Below are positions 21,351 through 32,600 of a stretch of DNA of 64,000 nucleotides, piece by piece. Below the pieces are notes generated by a model. It was not told the DNA's origin, searched no databases, and saw only the letters and a program-made list of their open reading frames with translations. The stretch spans positions 1-64,000 of the forward strand of contig JAUIKS010000017.1 in NCBI GenBank assembly GCA_030430565.1, given 5' to 3'. How positions within the stretch are numbered: position 1 is the stretch's first letter; every line of letters begins with the position of its first letter. The translations under genes and the position numbers were made by a program. The DNA is from Polyangia bacterium. Its GTDB lineage: Bacteria > Myxococcota_A > Polyangia > Nannocystales > Nannocystaceae.

Positions 21351-23132
21351 GACGCGGGTGCCGGAGAGGTTGACGGCCTTGAGCGACGAGAGGCCCTCCA
21401 GCGCGCGGACCCCTTGGCTCGAGACGACCGTGTTGGCGAGGTTGAGGCGCTCGAGCTTCTCGAGCCCGGCGAGATGGGGGAGCGCGGCGTCAGTGATGAG
21501 GGTGTTGTCGAGCCGGAGCGCGCGCAGCTCATGGAGGCCGGACAGGTGCGCGACGCCGGCGTCGACGAGATCGGTGTGGTCGAGCTCGAGATCACGCAAC
21601 GCGCTCAGCCCGGCGAGGTGCTCGAGGCCGCGGTTGGTGACGCGCGTGTGGTGGAGCTTGAGGATCACGAGCGCGCGCAGCCCGTGGACGTGCGCGAGGC
21701 CGCGGTCGGAGATCGCGGTCCCGCCGAGATCGAGGTGCTCTAGCTTCGTGAGGCTCGCGAGCTGCCCGGCGCCGCGGTCATCAAAGGCCGGGCAATCGAG
21801 CGCGAGGTGGCGGAGGTTGGTGAGACCCCCCAGGTGCTTGAGGGAGGGATCGGCGAGCGACTCGCTGGCGTACTCGAGACGCGTGAGCTCGGGCTGGGCG
21901 GCGAGCGCCGCGAAGCCTTCAGGGCCGATGTCGCGGCCGTTGATGGAGACCTCCGCGAGCGCGGGCATGACCTCGAGCGCGCTCAAGCCGGCGCCGGTGA
22001 TCGCGGACTGCGGGAGCGCGAGTCGGCGCAGGCTCTTAACGTGGCGGAGGTTGGCGAGGCCGGGGTCGGCGAGCCCCGGGCATGTACAGGAGAACTCGGT
22101 GACCGGCAGCGCGCGCAGGTAGAGCGGGCTGTTGTTGTTGAAGGTCGCGCCGCGCCAGTCGATCGCGGCCAGCTTCTCGAGCCCCTTGATGCGGTTGAGC
22201 GAGAAGTTGCCGACGCGGGTGTTGATCAGCGTGAGGCGCTCGAGGCGCTCCGCCTGGCCCAATGACTCCATCGCGCGGTGGCCTGCCCACGCGCCGATCA
22301 GGGTCGCGTCGCGGAGCTGGGGCGCGCGCTGCAGCAGCATCGACAGGGCCGTGTCGCGCTCGAGCTCGCGGAGGGTGACGCGCTCCAGGTGCTTGAGCGC
22401 GCGGTTCGGGATCGTGTCGTTGTTGGGGTCGAGGCCGACCCGCGTGAGCGTGAGCGCGCGTAGACCGGGGACGCCGGCGAGGCGCACGAGGGTCGCCGTG
22501 CCGAGCGTGAGGTTGGCGAGCTCCAGCTCGCGCAGCTGGGGACCGGCGGACTCGAGGGCCGCGCGAGCTGGCTTGGCGCAGCCGGAGACTCGAAGTCGCT
22601 CGAGCGCAGGCATGCGCTGGGCGAGGTTCGAGAGATCGAGCTGCGCGCACTCGCTGGCCTCCTCGGCGTCGGGCTTCGACGGCGCGTCGGGTTCGTCCTC
22701 GGGTTCGACTTCGGGCTTTTCGCGCCGGGTCGTGAGCTGGTCATCAGGCGCGAAGGCCACATCGAGCGCGGTCACCCGCGTCAGCGCGGCGGCGTCGGGC
22801 AGCTCGTCGGGGTGATGGATCACGAGCCACGGCGAGCTGGTCTCTGCGACATGCGAGTCGGCGTCCGCTGTGTCCGCGGGCTCCTCGGAGGGCGTCGACG
22901 GCGCGTCGGGTTGTTCGACCCCCTCGGGCTGATCGCGCGCTCCGTCCGCGCCATCGGCGACAGAGCTGCTATCGCCGCAGCCCGTCAGGGTCAGCGCGAG
23001 CGTCAGCAGAAGGCCGCGAGAGCCCGAACACCGTGTACGCGTTGGCGGTCGTCTGGGCCGCGAGGGTGTCTGCGTCCGTACCGCGCGCCTGGGCTGTGGC
23101 CTCGGCGATGTCGACGAGAAATGCCGGCTCAT
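21315..23132 (-). CDS. Leucine-rich-repeat lipoprotein
   Basis: A hydrophobic stretch LLLTLALTLTGC ends in a lipobox predicting lipidation at Cys52, then an acidic Ser/Pro/Asp linker (55-105). From about 150 to the end are some sixteen leucine-rich repeats of 23-25 residues of the plain L..L.L..T.I.D.GL..L type. It is a surface or periplasmic interaction protein with unknown ligand. The first in-frame ATG gives an unusually long Arg/Pro-rich n-region and lies 164 bases inside the tatD gene; no nearer ATG, GTG or TTG exists before the hydrophobic core, so either the overlap is real or a CTG start is used. The gene follows tatD on the same strand and probably shares its transcript. Its 3' end overlaps thiD by 36 bases. 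Confidence 0.8.
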   Translation of the reverse strand: MSRHFSSTSPRPQPRRAVRTQTPSRPRRPPTRTRCSGSRGLLLTLALTLTGCGDSSSVADGADGARDQPEGVEQPDAPSTPSEEPADTADADSHVAETSSPWLVIHHPDELPDAAALTRVTALDVAFAPDDQLTTRREKPEVEPEDEPDAPSKPDAEEASECAQLDLSNLAQRMPALERLRVSGCAKPARAALESAGPQLRELELANLTLGTATLVRLAGVPGLRALTLTRVGLDPNNDTIPNRALKHLERVTLRELERDTALSMLLQRAPQLRDATLIGAWAGHRAMESLGQAERLERLTLINTRVGNFSLNRIKGLEKLAAIDWRGATFNNNSPLYLRALPVTEFSCTCPGLADPGLANLRHVKSLRRLALPQSAITGAGLSALEVMPALAEVSINGRDIGPEGFAALAAQPELTRLEYASESLADPSLKHLGGLTNLRHLALDCPAFDDRGAGQLASLTKLEHLDLGGTAISDRGLAHVHGLRALVILKLHHTRVTNRGLEHLAGLSALRDLELDHTDLVDAGVAHLSGLHELRALRLDNTLITDAALPHLAGLEKLERLNLANTVVSSQGVRALEGLSSLKAVNLSGTRVSGQVQAGSDAR

Positions 23133-23835
23133 TGCGAACTGCGAGCGCGCCGCGGCGCGAGTAGGGGGTCTGGTCAGGGCTGTCGGTCTCGACCAGGAGC
23201 CGACCGTCAGGGACGGCGCGGGCCGCCGCGAGGGGTTTTCGCGCGCGGGGGTTGGTGATGGCGCCCGCGAAGGAGATGTAGTGCCCCGCTCGGCAGTACA
23301 CCTTAGCTAGCTCCGCGCTCCCGGAAAAGCTGTGCAGGACGCATGGTGGCGTGGGCGCGGCCGAGAGTCGCTCGAGCAGGACGGCGTGGGCCTTGACGCA
23401 GTGGAGCAGCAGCGGGAGCCCGGTATCGCGCGCGCGCTCGAGGTGAAGATCGAGCAGCGCGACCTGCCGACCGCGCGCGATCGCGTCACCGCGGCGACCG
23501 AAGTCGAGCCCGCACTCGCCGATCGCGACGAGGCCTGCGGGCGCTGACGCGATCGCCTCCGAGAGCAGCGCGCGAATTGCGGAGATCTCGAGCTGATGAA
23601 GATCGCCGATCCAGTACGGGTGGATCCCTACAGCAGTGTGAATGCGCACGGATGGGACGTGCGCGCGAAGATCAGCAGCGACCGTCTGCAGCTCCGGCCA
23701 GGTCGCGGGAGTCACGCCAGGGATCAGGATATCGAGAATACCGGCTGATTTTGCGCGCCTAGCGGCAGACCGGCGTTCTGACAACGTGCCGGCCGTGGGG
23801 AGGTCGAGGTGGGCGTGGGTGTCGAAGAGTCGCAT
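22969..23835 (-). CDS. TatD-family metal-dependent deoxyribonuclease
   Basis: A TIM-barrel metal hydrolase of 288 residues. All metal ligands of the family are seen: THAHLD (His7, His9), the Glu of AIGECGLDF, the His of LLLHC, the His of VLHSFSG and the Asp of LVETDSP. AVGIHPYW is also typical. TatD enzymes act on DNA 3' ends and in repair of oxidised DNA, although substrates vary between paralogs. The ATG start is 112 bases from the divergent small gene at 23948. Its 3' end overlaps the start of the LRR lipoprotein gene, suggesting one transcript. Confidence 0.93.
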   Translation of the reverse strand: MRLFDTHAHLDLPTAGTLSERRSAARRAKSAGILDILIPGVTPATWPELQTVAADLRAHVPSVRIHTAVGIHPYWIGDLHQLEISAIRALLSEAIASAPAGLVAIGECGLDFGRRGDAIARGRQVALLDLHLERARDTGLPLLLHCVKAHAVLLERLSAAPTPPCVLHSFSGSAELAKVYCRAGHYISFAGAITNPRARKPLAAARAVPDGRLLVETDSPDQTPYSRRGALAVRNEPAFLVDIAEATAQARGTDADTLAAQTTANAYTVFGLSRPSADARADPDGLRR

Positions 23836-23868
23836 ACGCGCATGAGCGAAATTCTACATCTTGCGGGA

Positions 23869-23897
23869 TTGACGCATACAGGGCCCTTCTGTACAAC
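23869..23897 (+). promoter_or_regulatory. Promoter candidate of the small orphan gene
   Basis: TTGACG (5 of 6) and TACAAC (4 of 6) are spaced by exactly 17 bases and end 50 bases before the ATG at 23948. An imperfect inverted repeat ACAG...CTGT overlaps the spacer. Confidence 0.5.
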
Positions 23898-23947
23898 CTG
23901 CCGGTCCGTTTTCGGCGGCGTAAGTCCAGGAAAAGTCAGGAAAATCC

Positions 23948-24358
23948 ATGTCTTCGACAAGAATTGAGCGCGTTTTGCGCCACGACGGCATCGTGGCGGT
24001 TCTCGATATCTCGGGTGGTGATGCCCAAACCGGCGAGATTTCGTGGGTTGGCGACGATAACTGGCGAGCGATCGTCATGGAGGCGGTGACGCTGCGCCAA
24101 ATCGCTAAGGAGCCGTCGGTTCGCGTGCTTGTCGGTGATCACGCCGTGCTTATCTCCGGCGACGAGAAGAAGGTTGTTGGAGTCGTCTTCATCAAGGGAC
24201 ATCCGGTCGTCAAGTCGGTCGTCCGTATGGTTCGCCAGCTTCTGCGCGCGCCCGCGCCATCCAAGGCCAAGGTCGCGCAGGCGCCGACGCCGGCTCCCGC
24301 AGCCAGCGTGGTCCCCCCTCAGCCCATCACCGCGCCGACACCCTCGGCTGCAGTGTAG
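23948..24358 (+). CDS. Hypothetical protein, 136 residues, Pro/Ala tail
   Basis: I do not recognise a family. Residues 1-95 look like a small folded alpha/beta domain (RVLRHDGIVAVLDISGGD, then VRVLVGDHAVLISGDEKK and VVGVVFIKGHPVVK). Residues 100-136 are a Pro/Ala/Val-rich disordered tail (APTPAPAASVVPPQP). There is no signal peptide or membrane span. The start has a good Shine-Dalgarno site (AGGAAAA, six bases before the ATG) and a promoter candidate upstream, so it is a genuine, probably well expressed gene. Codon bias is weaker than that of its neighbours. It is divergent from tatD. Confidence 0.75.
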   Translation: MSSTRIERVLRHDGIVAVLDISGGDAQTGEISWVGDDNWRAIVMEAVTLRQIAKEPSVRVLVGDHAVLISGDEKKVVGVVFIKGHPVVKSVVRMVRQLLRAPAPSKAKVAQAPTPAPAASVVPPQPITAPTPSAAV

Positions 24359-24385
24359 CGACCCGTAGTCTTTGAAAATGCAACC

Positions 24386-24416
24386 GGCGCCGTGCAGTGT
24401 TCAACTGCACGGCGTC
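24386..24416. other. 13-pair intergenic hairpin
   Basis: GGCGCCGTGCAGT pairs with ACTGCACGGCGTC (one G-U) around a 5-base loop. It lies 27 bases after the orphan gene and 25 before the oxidase start. It has no T-run and may be a weak or Rho-assisted terminator or a 5' leader hairpin. Confidence 0.5.
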
Positions 24417-24441
24417 GTCGCGACATCAACAGGCGGACTCG

Positions 24442-25887
24442 ATGGCCTCCAAAACCATGTACAAGGCGCTTTCTGACGAGCTGCTCGCGCTCCTTGGCCC
24501 CGCGCGGCTTGTGACCTCGGGGCCAGATCTAGAGTTCTACGGGCGCGATCGTGGCCAGGGCGGATGGGAGGTCCGCGCCGCGATGATCGCGTTTCCAGAG
24601 CGCGTCGAGGAGATCCAGGCGATCGTCCGAGCCTGCGCCGCGAACGATGTTGCGATCGTGCCTTCGGGCGGACGCACCGGTCTCGCCGGCGCGGCGACGG
24701 CGACGCGAGGTGAGCTCGTCCTGTCGCTTTCGCGCATGAACCGCGTTCTCGAGCTCGACGAGGCCGCGAGGACCATGCGTTGTCAGGCCGGAGTAACCAT
24801 TGAGCAGGTGCAGACCACGGCCGCCGAGGTGGGGCTTATGTACCCCGTCGACTACGCGGCGAAGGGGTCTGCGCACATCGCCGGCAGCGTCGCCACCAAC
24901 GCCGGAGGAGTTCGCGTTGTTCGCTACGGCCTCACCCGCGACTGGATCGCCGGGATGCGCGTTGTGCTCGCCTCGGGGGAGCTGCTCGAGTTGGGCGGCG
25001 GGCTCGTCAAGAACAACACCGGCTACGACCTGCGGCAGCTGTTTATCGGCAGCGAGGGCACCCTCGGCGTCATCGCGGAGGTCACGGTCAAGCTGTGCAC
25101 GCCGCCGGCGGGCACGCTCGTCGCGCTCTGTGCGGTGCCGTCGGACGCCGCCGTGCTCGAGCTGTTCGCGCGTGTTCGCAGCCGCGGCGAACTCGTGATC
25201 TCCGCGTTCGAGTGTCTCGACCACGGCTGCATCGAGCGAGTGCTCGAGCACCGCGGCTCAGACGCGGCGCCGCCGTTCGCCGAGGCGAGCCCGCACTACG
25301 TCTTGATCGAGGCCGAGGTCCCGCACAGCGCGGACTTCGAGGGCGCGCGTGAGCGGGTGGAGTCTGAGCTGATCGCCTGCCTCGGCGACGCGGCCGCGGC
25401 CGCGGAGATCGAGGACGCGCAGTTCGCCTCGACCGCCGCGCAGGCGCGCGCCCTGTGGGCGCTGCGCGAGGACATCGGCGAGTCGCTGCATCCACATCAT
25501 CCGCACAAGGCCGATGTCGCGCTGCCGATCGGGCGCGTCGCGGAGTTCACCGCGGCCTGGCGCGCGCTCGTATCCGAGCGCATGCCCGAGATCGAGGCGC
25601 TGTGCTTCGGCCACGTCGGGGACGGCAACCTCCACCTCAACCTCCTGTGCCCGCGGGGCAGCGATCACGCGGCCTTCCTCGAGCGCTGCCACGCCTACGA
25701 CGCGGAGCTCTACGCGCTCGTCGAGCGCTTCGCGGGCAGCGTCTCGGCGGAGCACGGCATCGGCCTGCTCAAGCGCGACTACCTGCACCACACGCGCGGG
25801 CCCGAGGAGCTCGCGCTGATGCGCTCGATCAAGGCGGCCTTCGATCCGCGCGGGCTGCTGAACCCCGGCAAGATTTTCGGAGGCTGA
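24442..25887 (+). CDS. FAD-linked oxidase (GlcD / D-2-hydroxyacid dehydrogenase family)
   Basis: A flavoprotein of 481 residues that would oxidise a D-2-hydroxyacid such as D-lactate, glycolate or D-2-hydroxyglutarate. The N-terminal PCMH-type FAD domain has VPSGGRTGLAGAA, GSVATNAGGVRVVRYG and NNTGYDLRQLFIGSEGTLG. The C-terminal FAD-oxidase domain has LCFGHVGDGNLHLNL, whose histidines bind metal in relatives, then SVSAEHGIGLLKR and FDPRGLLNPGKIF. The start ATG (MASKTMYK) sits behind an AGGCGG site. No electron-acceptor Fe-S subunit (GlcF) is adjacent, so the acceptor is unknown. It reads toward the glutaredoxin-rhodanese-NifU gene with a separate AT-rich promoter region between them. Confidence 0.9.
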   Translation: MASKTMYKALSDELLALLGPARLVTSGPDLEFYGRDRGQGGWEVRAAMIAFPERVEEIQAIVRACAANDVAIVPSGGRTGLAGAATATRGELVLSLSRMNRVLELDEAARTMRCQAGVTIEQVQTTAAEVGLMYPVDYAAKGSAHIAGSVATNAGGVRVVRYGLTRDWIAGMRVVLASGELLELGGGLVKNNTGYDLRQLFIGSEGTLGVIAEVTVKLCTPPAGTLVALCAVPSDAAVLELFARVRSRGELVISAFECLDHGCIERVLEHRGSDAAPPFAEASPHYVLIEAEVPHSADFEGARERVESELIACLGDAAAAAEIEDAQFASTAAQARALWALREDIGESLHPHHPHKADVALPIGRVAEFTAAWRALVSERMPEIEALCFGHVGDGNLHLNLLCPRGSDHAAFLERCHAYDAELYALVERFAGSVSAEHGIGLLKRDYLHHTRGPEELALMRSIKAAFDPRGLLNPGKIFGG

Positions 25888-25906
25888 GCGGCGGCGCGGA
25901 TTTGTT

Positions 25907-25962
25907 ACATGACTTTTTGGTCATGTTGATATTGACGTGTCTCTAAGGACGTGTTGGCTTGT
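25907..25962. promoter_or_regulatory. AT-rich element with ACATGAC/GTCATGT inverted repeat and GACGTGT direct repeats
   Basis: ACATGAC-6-GTCATGT lies at 25907-25926, and GACGTGT occurs at 25934 and again at 25948, 14 bases apart. Parts match the regions at 36896 and 39891. It precedes the glutaredoxin-rhodanese-NifU gene and could be its promoter and operator, or end the oxidase transcript. Confidence 0.4.
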
Positions 25963-26123
25963 GGCGAGCTCGTCGCGCGCGCGCCGGCCGGCGGGCAGCG
26001 CTCGCGCGAGCGCGCGCGAGCGCTCATCGTCGTGAGCTTTGTCCGACGAGCTTCGAGCCTCGGCGCCGCGGTGTTCGCCGCCGAAGCTTGACGCCGCGTC
26101 AGTTCCTGGCGTACGAGCCGAGC

Positions 26124-27479
26124 GTGATACGCGAGCTGCACTCGATCACGGTCCGGTCCCTCGACTACGTATCCGAGAAGGCGCGGGAATCTGAGCGGGC
26201 GTCCGTCCGCACCGCGGGCGTCGTGCTCGATCGACTCCGCGGTTTCGTCGGGCTGGATCGCGTCAGCGTCCGCTCGCCGATCCCCGACTGGGACGGCGGC
26301 GTGCCGGACCAGCACATGTGGCCCTCGGATCGCGAGAAGCTGCGCAAGTGGCAGATCGATCAGGGCATCATCAAGCTCGAGGGCGCCCCCAGCGGCGACG
26401 GCGAGGCCGCGGCGAAGCCCGCCGAGCCGGTCGTGAAGGTCTACTTCAAGCGCGGCTGCCCCTACACGCGCGCCGCGATGGACCTGCTGCGCGAGCGCGA
26501 GATCCCCTTCACCGAGTTCGACTACACCATGGACAAGGCGCTCCACGGGTGGGTCAAGAACGTCACCGGGCGCAAGACCTCGCCGCAGATCCTGATCCAC
26601 GACCAGCCGATCGGCGGCTTCGACGAGCTGCGCGAGCTCGATCACTCCGGCGAGCTGATGGAGCGCATCAACAACCCGCCGCCGCCCGAGGTCGATGAAT
26701 TCGCCGCGCCCGCCGCGGACGAGGACGACGAGCTGGGCGAGACGACCGCCGTCGACGTCCGCGATCGCCTCGAGGACGGCGCCCACGTCCTGCTGCTCGA
26801 CGTGCGCGAGCCGGCGGAGTGTCGCGCGGGCGTCTTGCCCGGCGCCGTCATGATCCCGCTGGGCGAGCTCGACGCGCGTCACGACGAGCTCGATCGCGAC
26901 GGCGTGTGGACGGTCTACTGTCGCTCGGGCAAGCGCTCCGCCGCGGCGCAGGAGCGGCTCTTGAAGCGTCACGGCCTCCGCAGCGTGCTCAACCTGCGCG
27001 GCGGCATCGAGGCCTGGCGCGCCGCCAACGGCCCGCTCGTGACGCCGGACGAGGCTCGCCAGGCGGCCTCGGAGAGGGCGCGCGCGCAGGAGGAGGCGCG
27101 CGCGAGCGCGACGAAGGCCAAGGCGTCTCGCAAGCTGCCTGTCCTCGGGAACATGCACCCGGAGCGCTCCCCCTTCGAAGCGGCGGCGCAGCTGCAGGCG
27201 GCGGAGGCCGGCGAGAGCGACGCGCCGCGGCTCGAGGGCGCCGCGCTCGTGGACCGCGTGCGCGCCGTGATCGATGACTGCCGGCCGCTCGTGCAGGCCG
27301 ATGGCGGTGACATTGAGCTCCTCGACGTCCAGGACGACGTGGTCTCGGTCGCGCTCACCGGGAACTGCATCGGCTGCCCGAGCGCGCAGGCGACGCTGCG
27401 TCACGGGATCGAGCGTCGGCTCATGCAGCGGATTCCCCAGATCAAGGGGATCCGCTCGCCGCAGCTCGGCGCGGTTTAG
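26124..27479 (+). CDS. Glutaredoxin-rhodanese-NifU three-domain fusion
   Basis: Three sulfur or Fe-S handling domains are joined in one chain. Numbered from the GTG at 26124, a monothiol-type glutaredoxin (about 103-180) has active site CPYT at Cys112 and TSPQILIHDQPIGGFDEL. A rhodanese (about 210-300) has LLLDVREPAEC and active-site Cys266 in YCRSGKRS. An Ala/Arg linker leads to a NifU C-terminal domain (about 373-445) with CIGC (Cys415, Cys418) that would carry a [4Fe-4S] cluster. A role in sulfur transfer or cluster delivery is inferred. The frame stays open upstream but with Arg-rich non-coding composition, so the GTG (or a TTG at 26088) is preferred; neither has a clear Shine-Dalgarno site. 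The next gene pair encodes probable Fe-S enzymes, possible clients. Confidence 0.88.
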   Translation: MIRELHSITVRSLDYVSEKARESERASVRTAGVVLDRLRGFVGLDRVSVRSPIPDWDGGVPDQHMWPSDREKLRKWQIDQGIIKLEGAPSGDGEAAAKPAEPVVKVYFKRGCPYTRAAMDLLREREIPFTEFDYTMDKALHGWVKNVTGRKTSPQILIHDQPIGGFDELRELDHSGELMERINNPPPPEVDEFAAPAADEDDELGETTAVDVRDRLEDGAHVLLLDVREPAECRAGVLPGAVMIPLGELDARHDELDRDGVWTVYCRSGKRSAAAQERLLKRHGLRSVLNLRGGIEAWRAANGPLVTPDEARQAASERARAQEEARASATKAKASRKLPVLGNMHPERSPFEAAAQLQAAEAGESDAPRLEGAALVDRVRAVIDDCRPLVQADGGDIELLDVQDDVVSVALTGNCIGCPSAQATLRHGIERRLMQRIPQIKGIRSPQLGAV

Positions 27480-27694
27480 CGCGCGCGCGATATTCGCGAA
27501 CCAGAGTCGCGCATCCGCGCGATGGGTCATTTCGCGCTGTAAACAGGTCTTCGCACGCCCTGTGCGCAACCCGTTTGAACGGTGTTTTGGTGCGCAGCGA
27601 CGTGCATCTGTGAAAATTGTTGCCGCGCTGTCTGGGGGTGAGGTTTTCGTCACCTGCTTTCTACTTGCGGTGCGCGAGTCACGGCCGTAAAAGA

Positions 27695-27724
27695 CTGACA
27701 CTCGTGTCAGTGACACGGGCGTCA
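27695..27724. promoter_or_regulatory. Palindromic operator-like cluster of TGACAC half-sites
   Basis: CTGACAC-TC-GTGTCAG is a perfect inverted repeat (27695-27710), followed at once by TGACACGGGCGTCA, a second imperfect one. It ends 33 bases before the ATG of the dehydratase-like gene, a position expected for a dimeric repressor or activator. Confidence 0.5.
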
Positions 27725-27757
27725 GTTTTTCTGGTTCACCGAAAGCGTCGAAGATTC

Positions 27758-29557
<1,800 letters not shown>

Positions 29558-29690
29558 CGACGAGGAGCCGCGCGCGACGGGTGGGTCCGGCGGTGGCCCC
29601 GGGCCCGCCGCGCGTCGCCGCTAGCTCCTGACTTAGTAGACAGGTCTCTTGGGCCACGTGTTTGTTGTTGACTCACGGGAGCACCCTGGC

Positions 29691-32600
29691 ATGGCAAAGC
29701 AGCGCTATCGCATCGGTTTTGATCTCGGCTCCACGACCGTGAAGGCGGTCGTGTTCGACGTCGCGAGCGACGAGATCATCTGGAAGGACTATCAGCGCCA
29801 CGACAGCAAGCAGGCCGAGCGCGCCTGCAAGATGCTGCAGCAGATCGAGCGCGAGGTCCCTGGCATCGTCCCCGGCGAGAACACGCGGCTGTTCATCACC
29901 GGCTCGGGCGGCGCGAACGTCGGCCGCTGGACGGGCGCGAAGTTCGTGCAGGAGGTCAACGCCGTCTCGCTCTCGGTCGAGAAGCTCCACCCGGAGGTCA
30001 ACTCCGTCGTCGAGCTGGGCGGCCAGGACGCGAAGATCATCGTGTTCAAGCCGGACCCCGAGAGCGGGCGCAAGAAGAAGATCCCGTCGATGAACGACAA
30101 GTGCGCCGGCGGGACCGGGGCGGTCATCGACAAGATCAACGCCAAGCTCAAGATCCCGCCGGACCAGCTGTGCAAGCAGACCTACCACGGACACAAGCTG
30201 CACCCCGTGGCGGGCAAGTGCGGCGTGTTCGCCGAGACCGACATCAACGGCCTGCAGAAGCTCGGCGTCCCCGCCGACGAGCTGATGGCCTCGCTGTTCG
30301 AGTCGATCATCCAGCAGAACCTCGCCGTGCTGACGCGCGGGCACACGCTCATGCCCCACGTGCTGCTGCTCGGCGGCCCGAACACCTACATCAAGGGCAT
30401 GGTCGAGTGCTGGAAGACCAACATCCCGCCGATCTGGGAGGAGCGCGGCGTCGAGCTGCCGCCCTGCGATGACCCGGCGGACCTGATCTTCGTGCCCGAC
30501 AACGCCCAGTACTACGCGGCGATCGGCGCGGCGGAGTTCGGCAAGGACGAGGACGACAGCGTCGGCGTCTACACGGGCACCGCGAAGCTGCACTGGTACC
30601 TCACCGAGGGCCGTCTGATCGAGAAGCAGAAGGCCGGCGGCAAGGGCTTGAGCAAGAGCCCCGCCGACCTGCGCGACTTCCTCGAGAAGTACCGCCCCTT
30701 CAAGTTCAAGCCGATCGAGTTCCAAGGCGGCGACGTCGTGCGCGCCTTCATCGGCATCGACGGCGGCTCGACCTCCTCGAAGGCCGTGCTGCTCAGCGAG
30801 GAGGGCGAGGTCCTCAAGAAGGTCTACCAGCTCTCGAAGGGCAACCCGATCGTCGACACCAAGGAGCTGCTCGCCGACCTGCAGAAGCAGGTCGAGGACG
30901 CCGGCGCGCGCCTCGAGGTGCTCGGCGTCGGCACCACCGGCTACGCCAAGGACATCCTCAAGGACGTGCTGCGCGCGGACGCGGCGATCGTCGAGACGGT
31001 CGCGCACTGCGAGAGCGCGCTGCACTTCTACGACGGCGTGGACGTGATCTGCGACGTCGGCGGCCAGGACATCAAGATCATCATCCTGAAGAACGGGAAG
31101 GTGAAGGACTTCAAGCTCAACACGCAGTGCTCGGCCGGCAACGGCTACTTCCTGCAGAGCACCGCCGACGGCTTCGGGCACAGCGTCTACGACTACGCGG
31201 ACCTGGCCTTCGGCGCCCAGGCGATGCCGAGCTTCGGCTACGGCTGCGCCGTGTTCATGCAGTCCGACATCGTCGACTTCCAGCGCCAGGGCTGGGCGCC
31301 CGAGGAGATCATGGCGGGCCTCGCCAACGTGCTCCCGAAGAACATCTGGCTGTACGTCAGCCAGATCCCGAACCTCGCCAAGCTCGGCAGCAAGTTCGTG
31401 CTGCAGGGCGGCACCCAGCACAACCTCGCGGCCGTGAAGTCGCAGGTCGACTTCATCCAGGAGCGCTTCAAGGCCAAGAACCTCGAGGCCGAGGTCATCG
31501 TCCACCGGCACTGCGGCGAGGCGGGGGCGATCGGCGCGGCGCTCGAGGTCCGCCGGATGTACCGCGAGCTGGATCACCGCACGCAGTGGATCGGCATGGA
31601 GAAGGTGCCGACCATCGACTTCTCGCAGAAGCGCGACGAGAGCACGCGCTGCTACTTCTGCAAGAACAAGTGCCTGCGCACCTTCATCGACGTCGATCTC
31701 GACATGAAGACCGACGAGGCTGAGCAGCGCATGGCCCGGGGCGACCTGATCCAGCTGCGCAAGAAGGAAGACAAACCCGAGGAGGCGATCGGCACCAAGC
31801 GCCTGATCATCGCCACCTGCGAGAAGGGTGAGGTCGAGGACATCGAGTCCATGCGCAAGATCAAGAAGGGCCTCGACAAGCTCAAGGGCGAGTACCCCAA
31901 CCTCGCGGCGCGCGCGGCCAAGGACATCTGGAAGCCCCAGAAGCCCGAGCTCGTCGCCGACAAGCCGGAGGAGGTCGGCATGGAGCTGGCGCCCGAGCAC
32001 GTCGAGCTGCCGCCGCGCTTCGCCGAGCACCAGGATCGCGTCGACGGCTTCCTCAAGCGCCTCAACCGCAACAAGAAGGTCGCCGGCTTCCTCGGCAAGG
32101 CCGCCTCACGGGCGGAGTCGCTGGCCAAGCGCGTCGGTCGCGAGTCGCTGGTCAAGCCGATGTCCGAGCGCGCGAAGCAGGCGGTCGCCTCGCGGCAGGT
32201 TCGCGTCGAGGCGATCAACCGGCGCAAGACGCTGCGGATCGGGATCCCGCGCGTGCTCAACCAGTACTCGCAAAACCCCTTCTTCAGCGCCTACTTCGAG
32301 GCCCTCGGCGTCCCCTACAAGAACCTCGTCTACTCCGACTTCACCTCGGAGGAGCTGTACAAAGAGGGGGCCAAGCGCGGCGCGATCGATCCCTGCTTCC
32401 CGTCCAAGGTGACCATCGCGCACATGCACAACCTGCTCGAGGTCAAGCACAAGCGGCGCAAGCTGGACCTCATCGTGTTCCCGCAGGTCGACTCGATGGA
32501 GAGCTGGATCACCGGCTCCGTCGGTCACCGCGCCTGCCCGACGGTCGTCGGCTCCGCGGACATGACCAAGGCGGCGTTCACCAAGGAGGAGGACCTGTTC

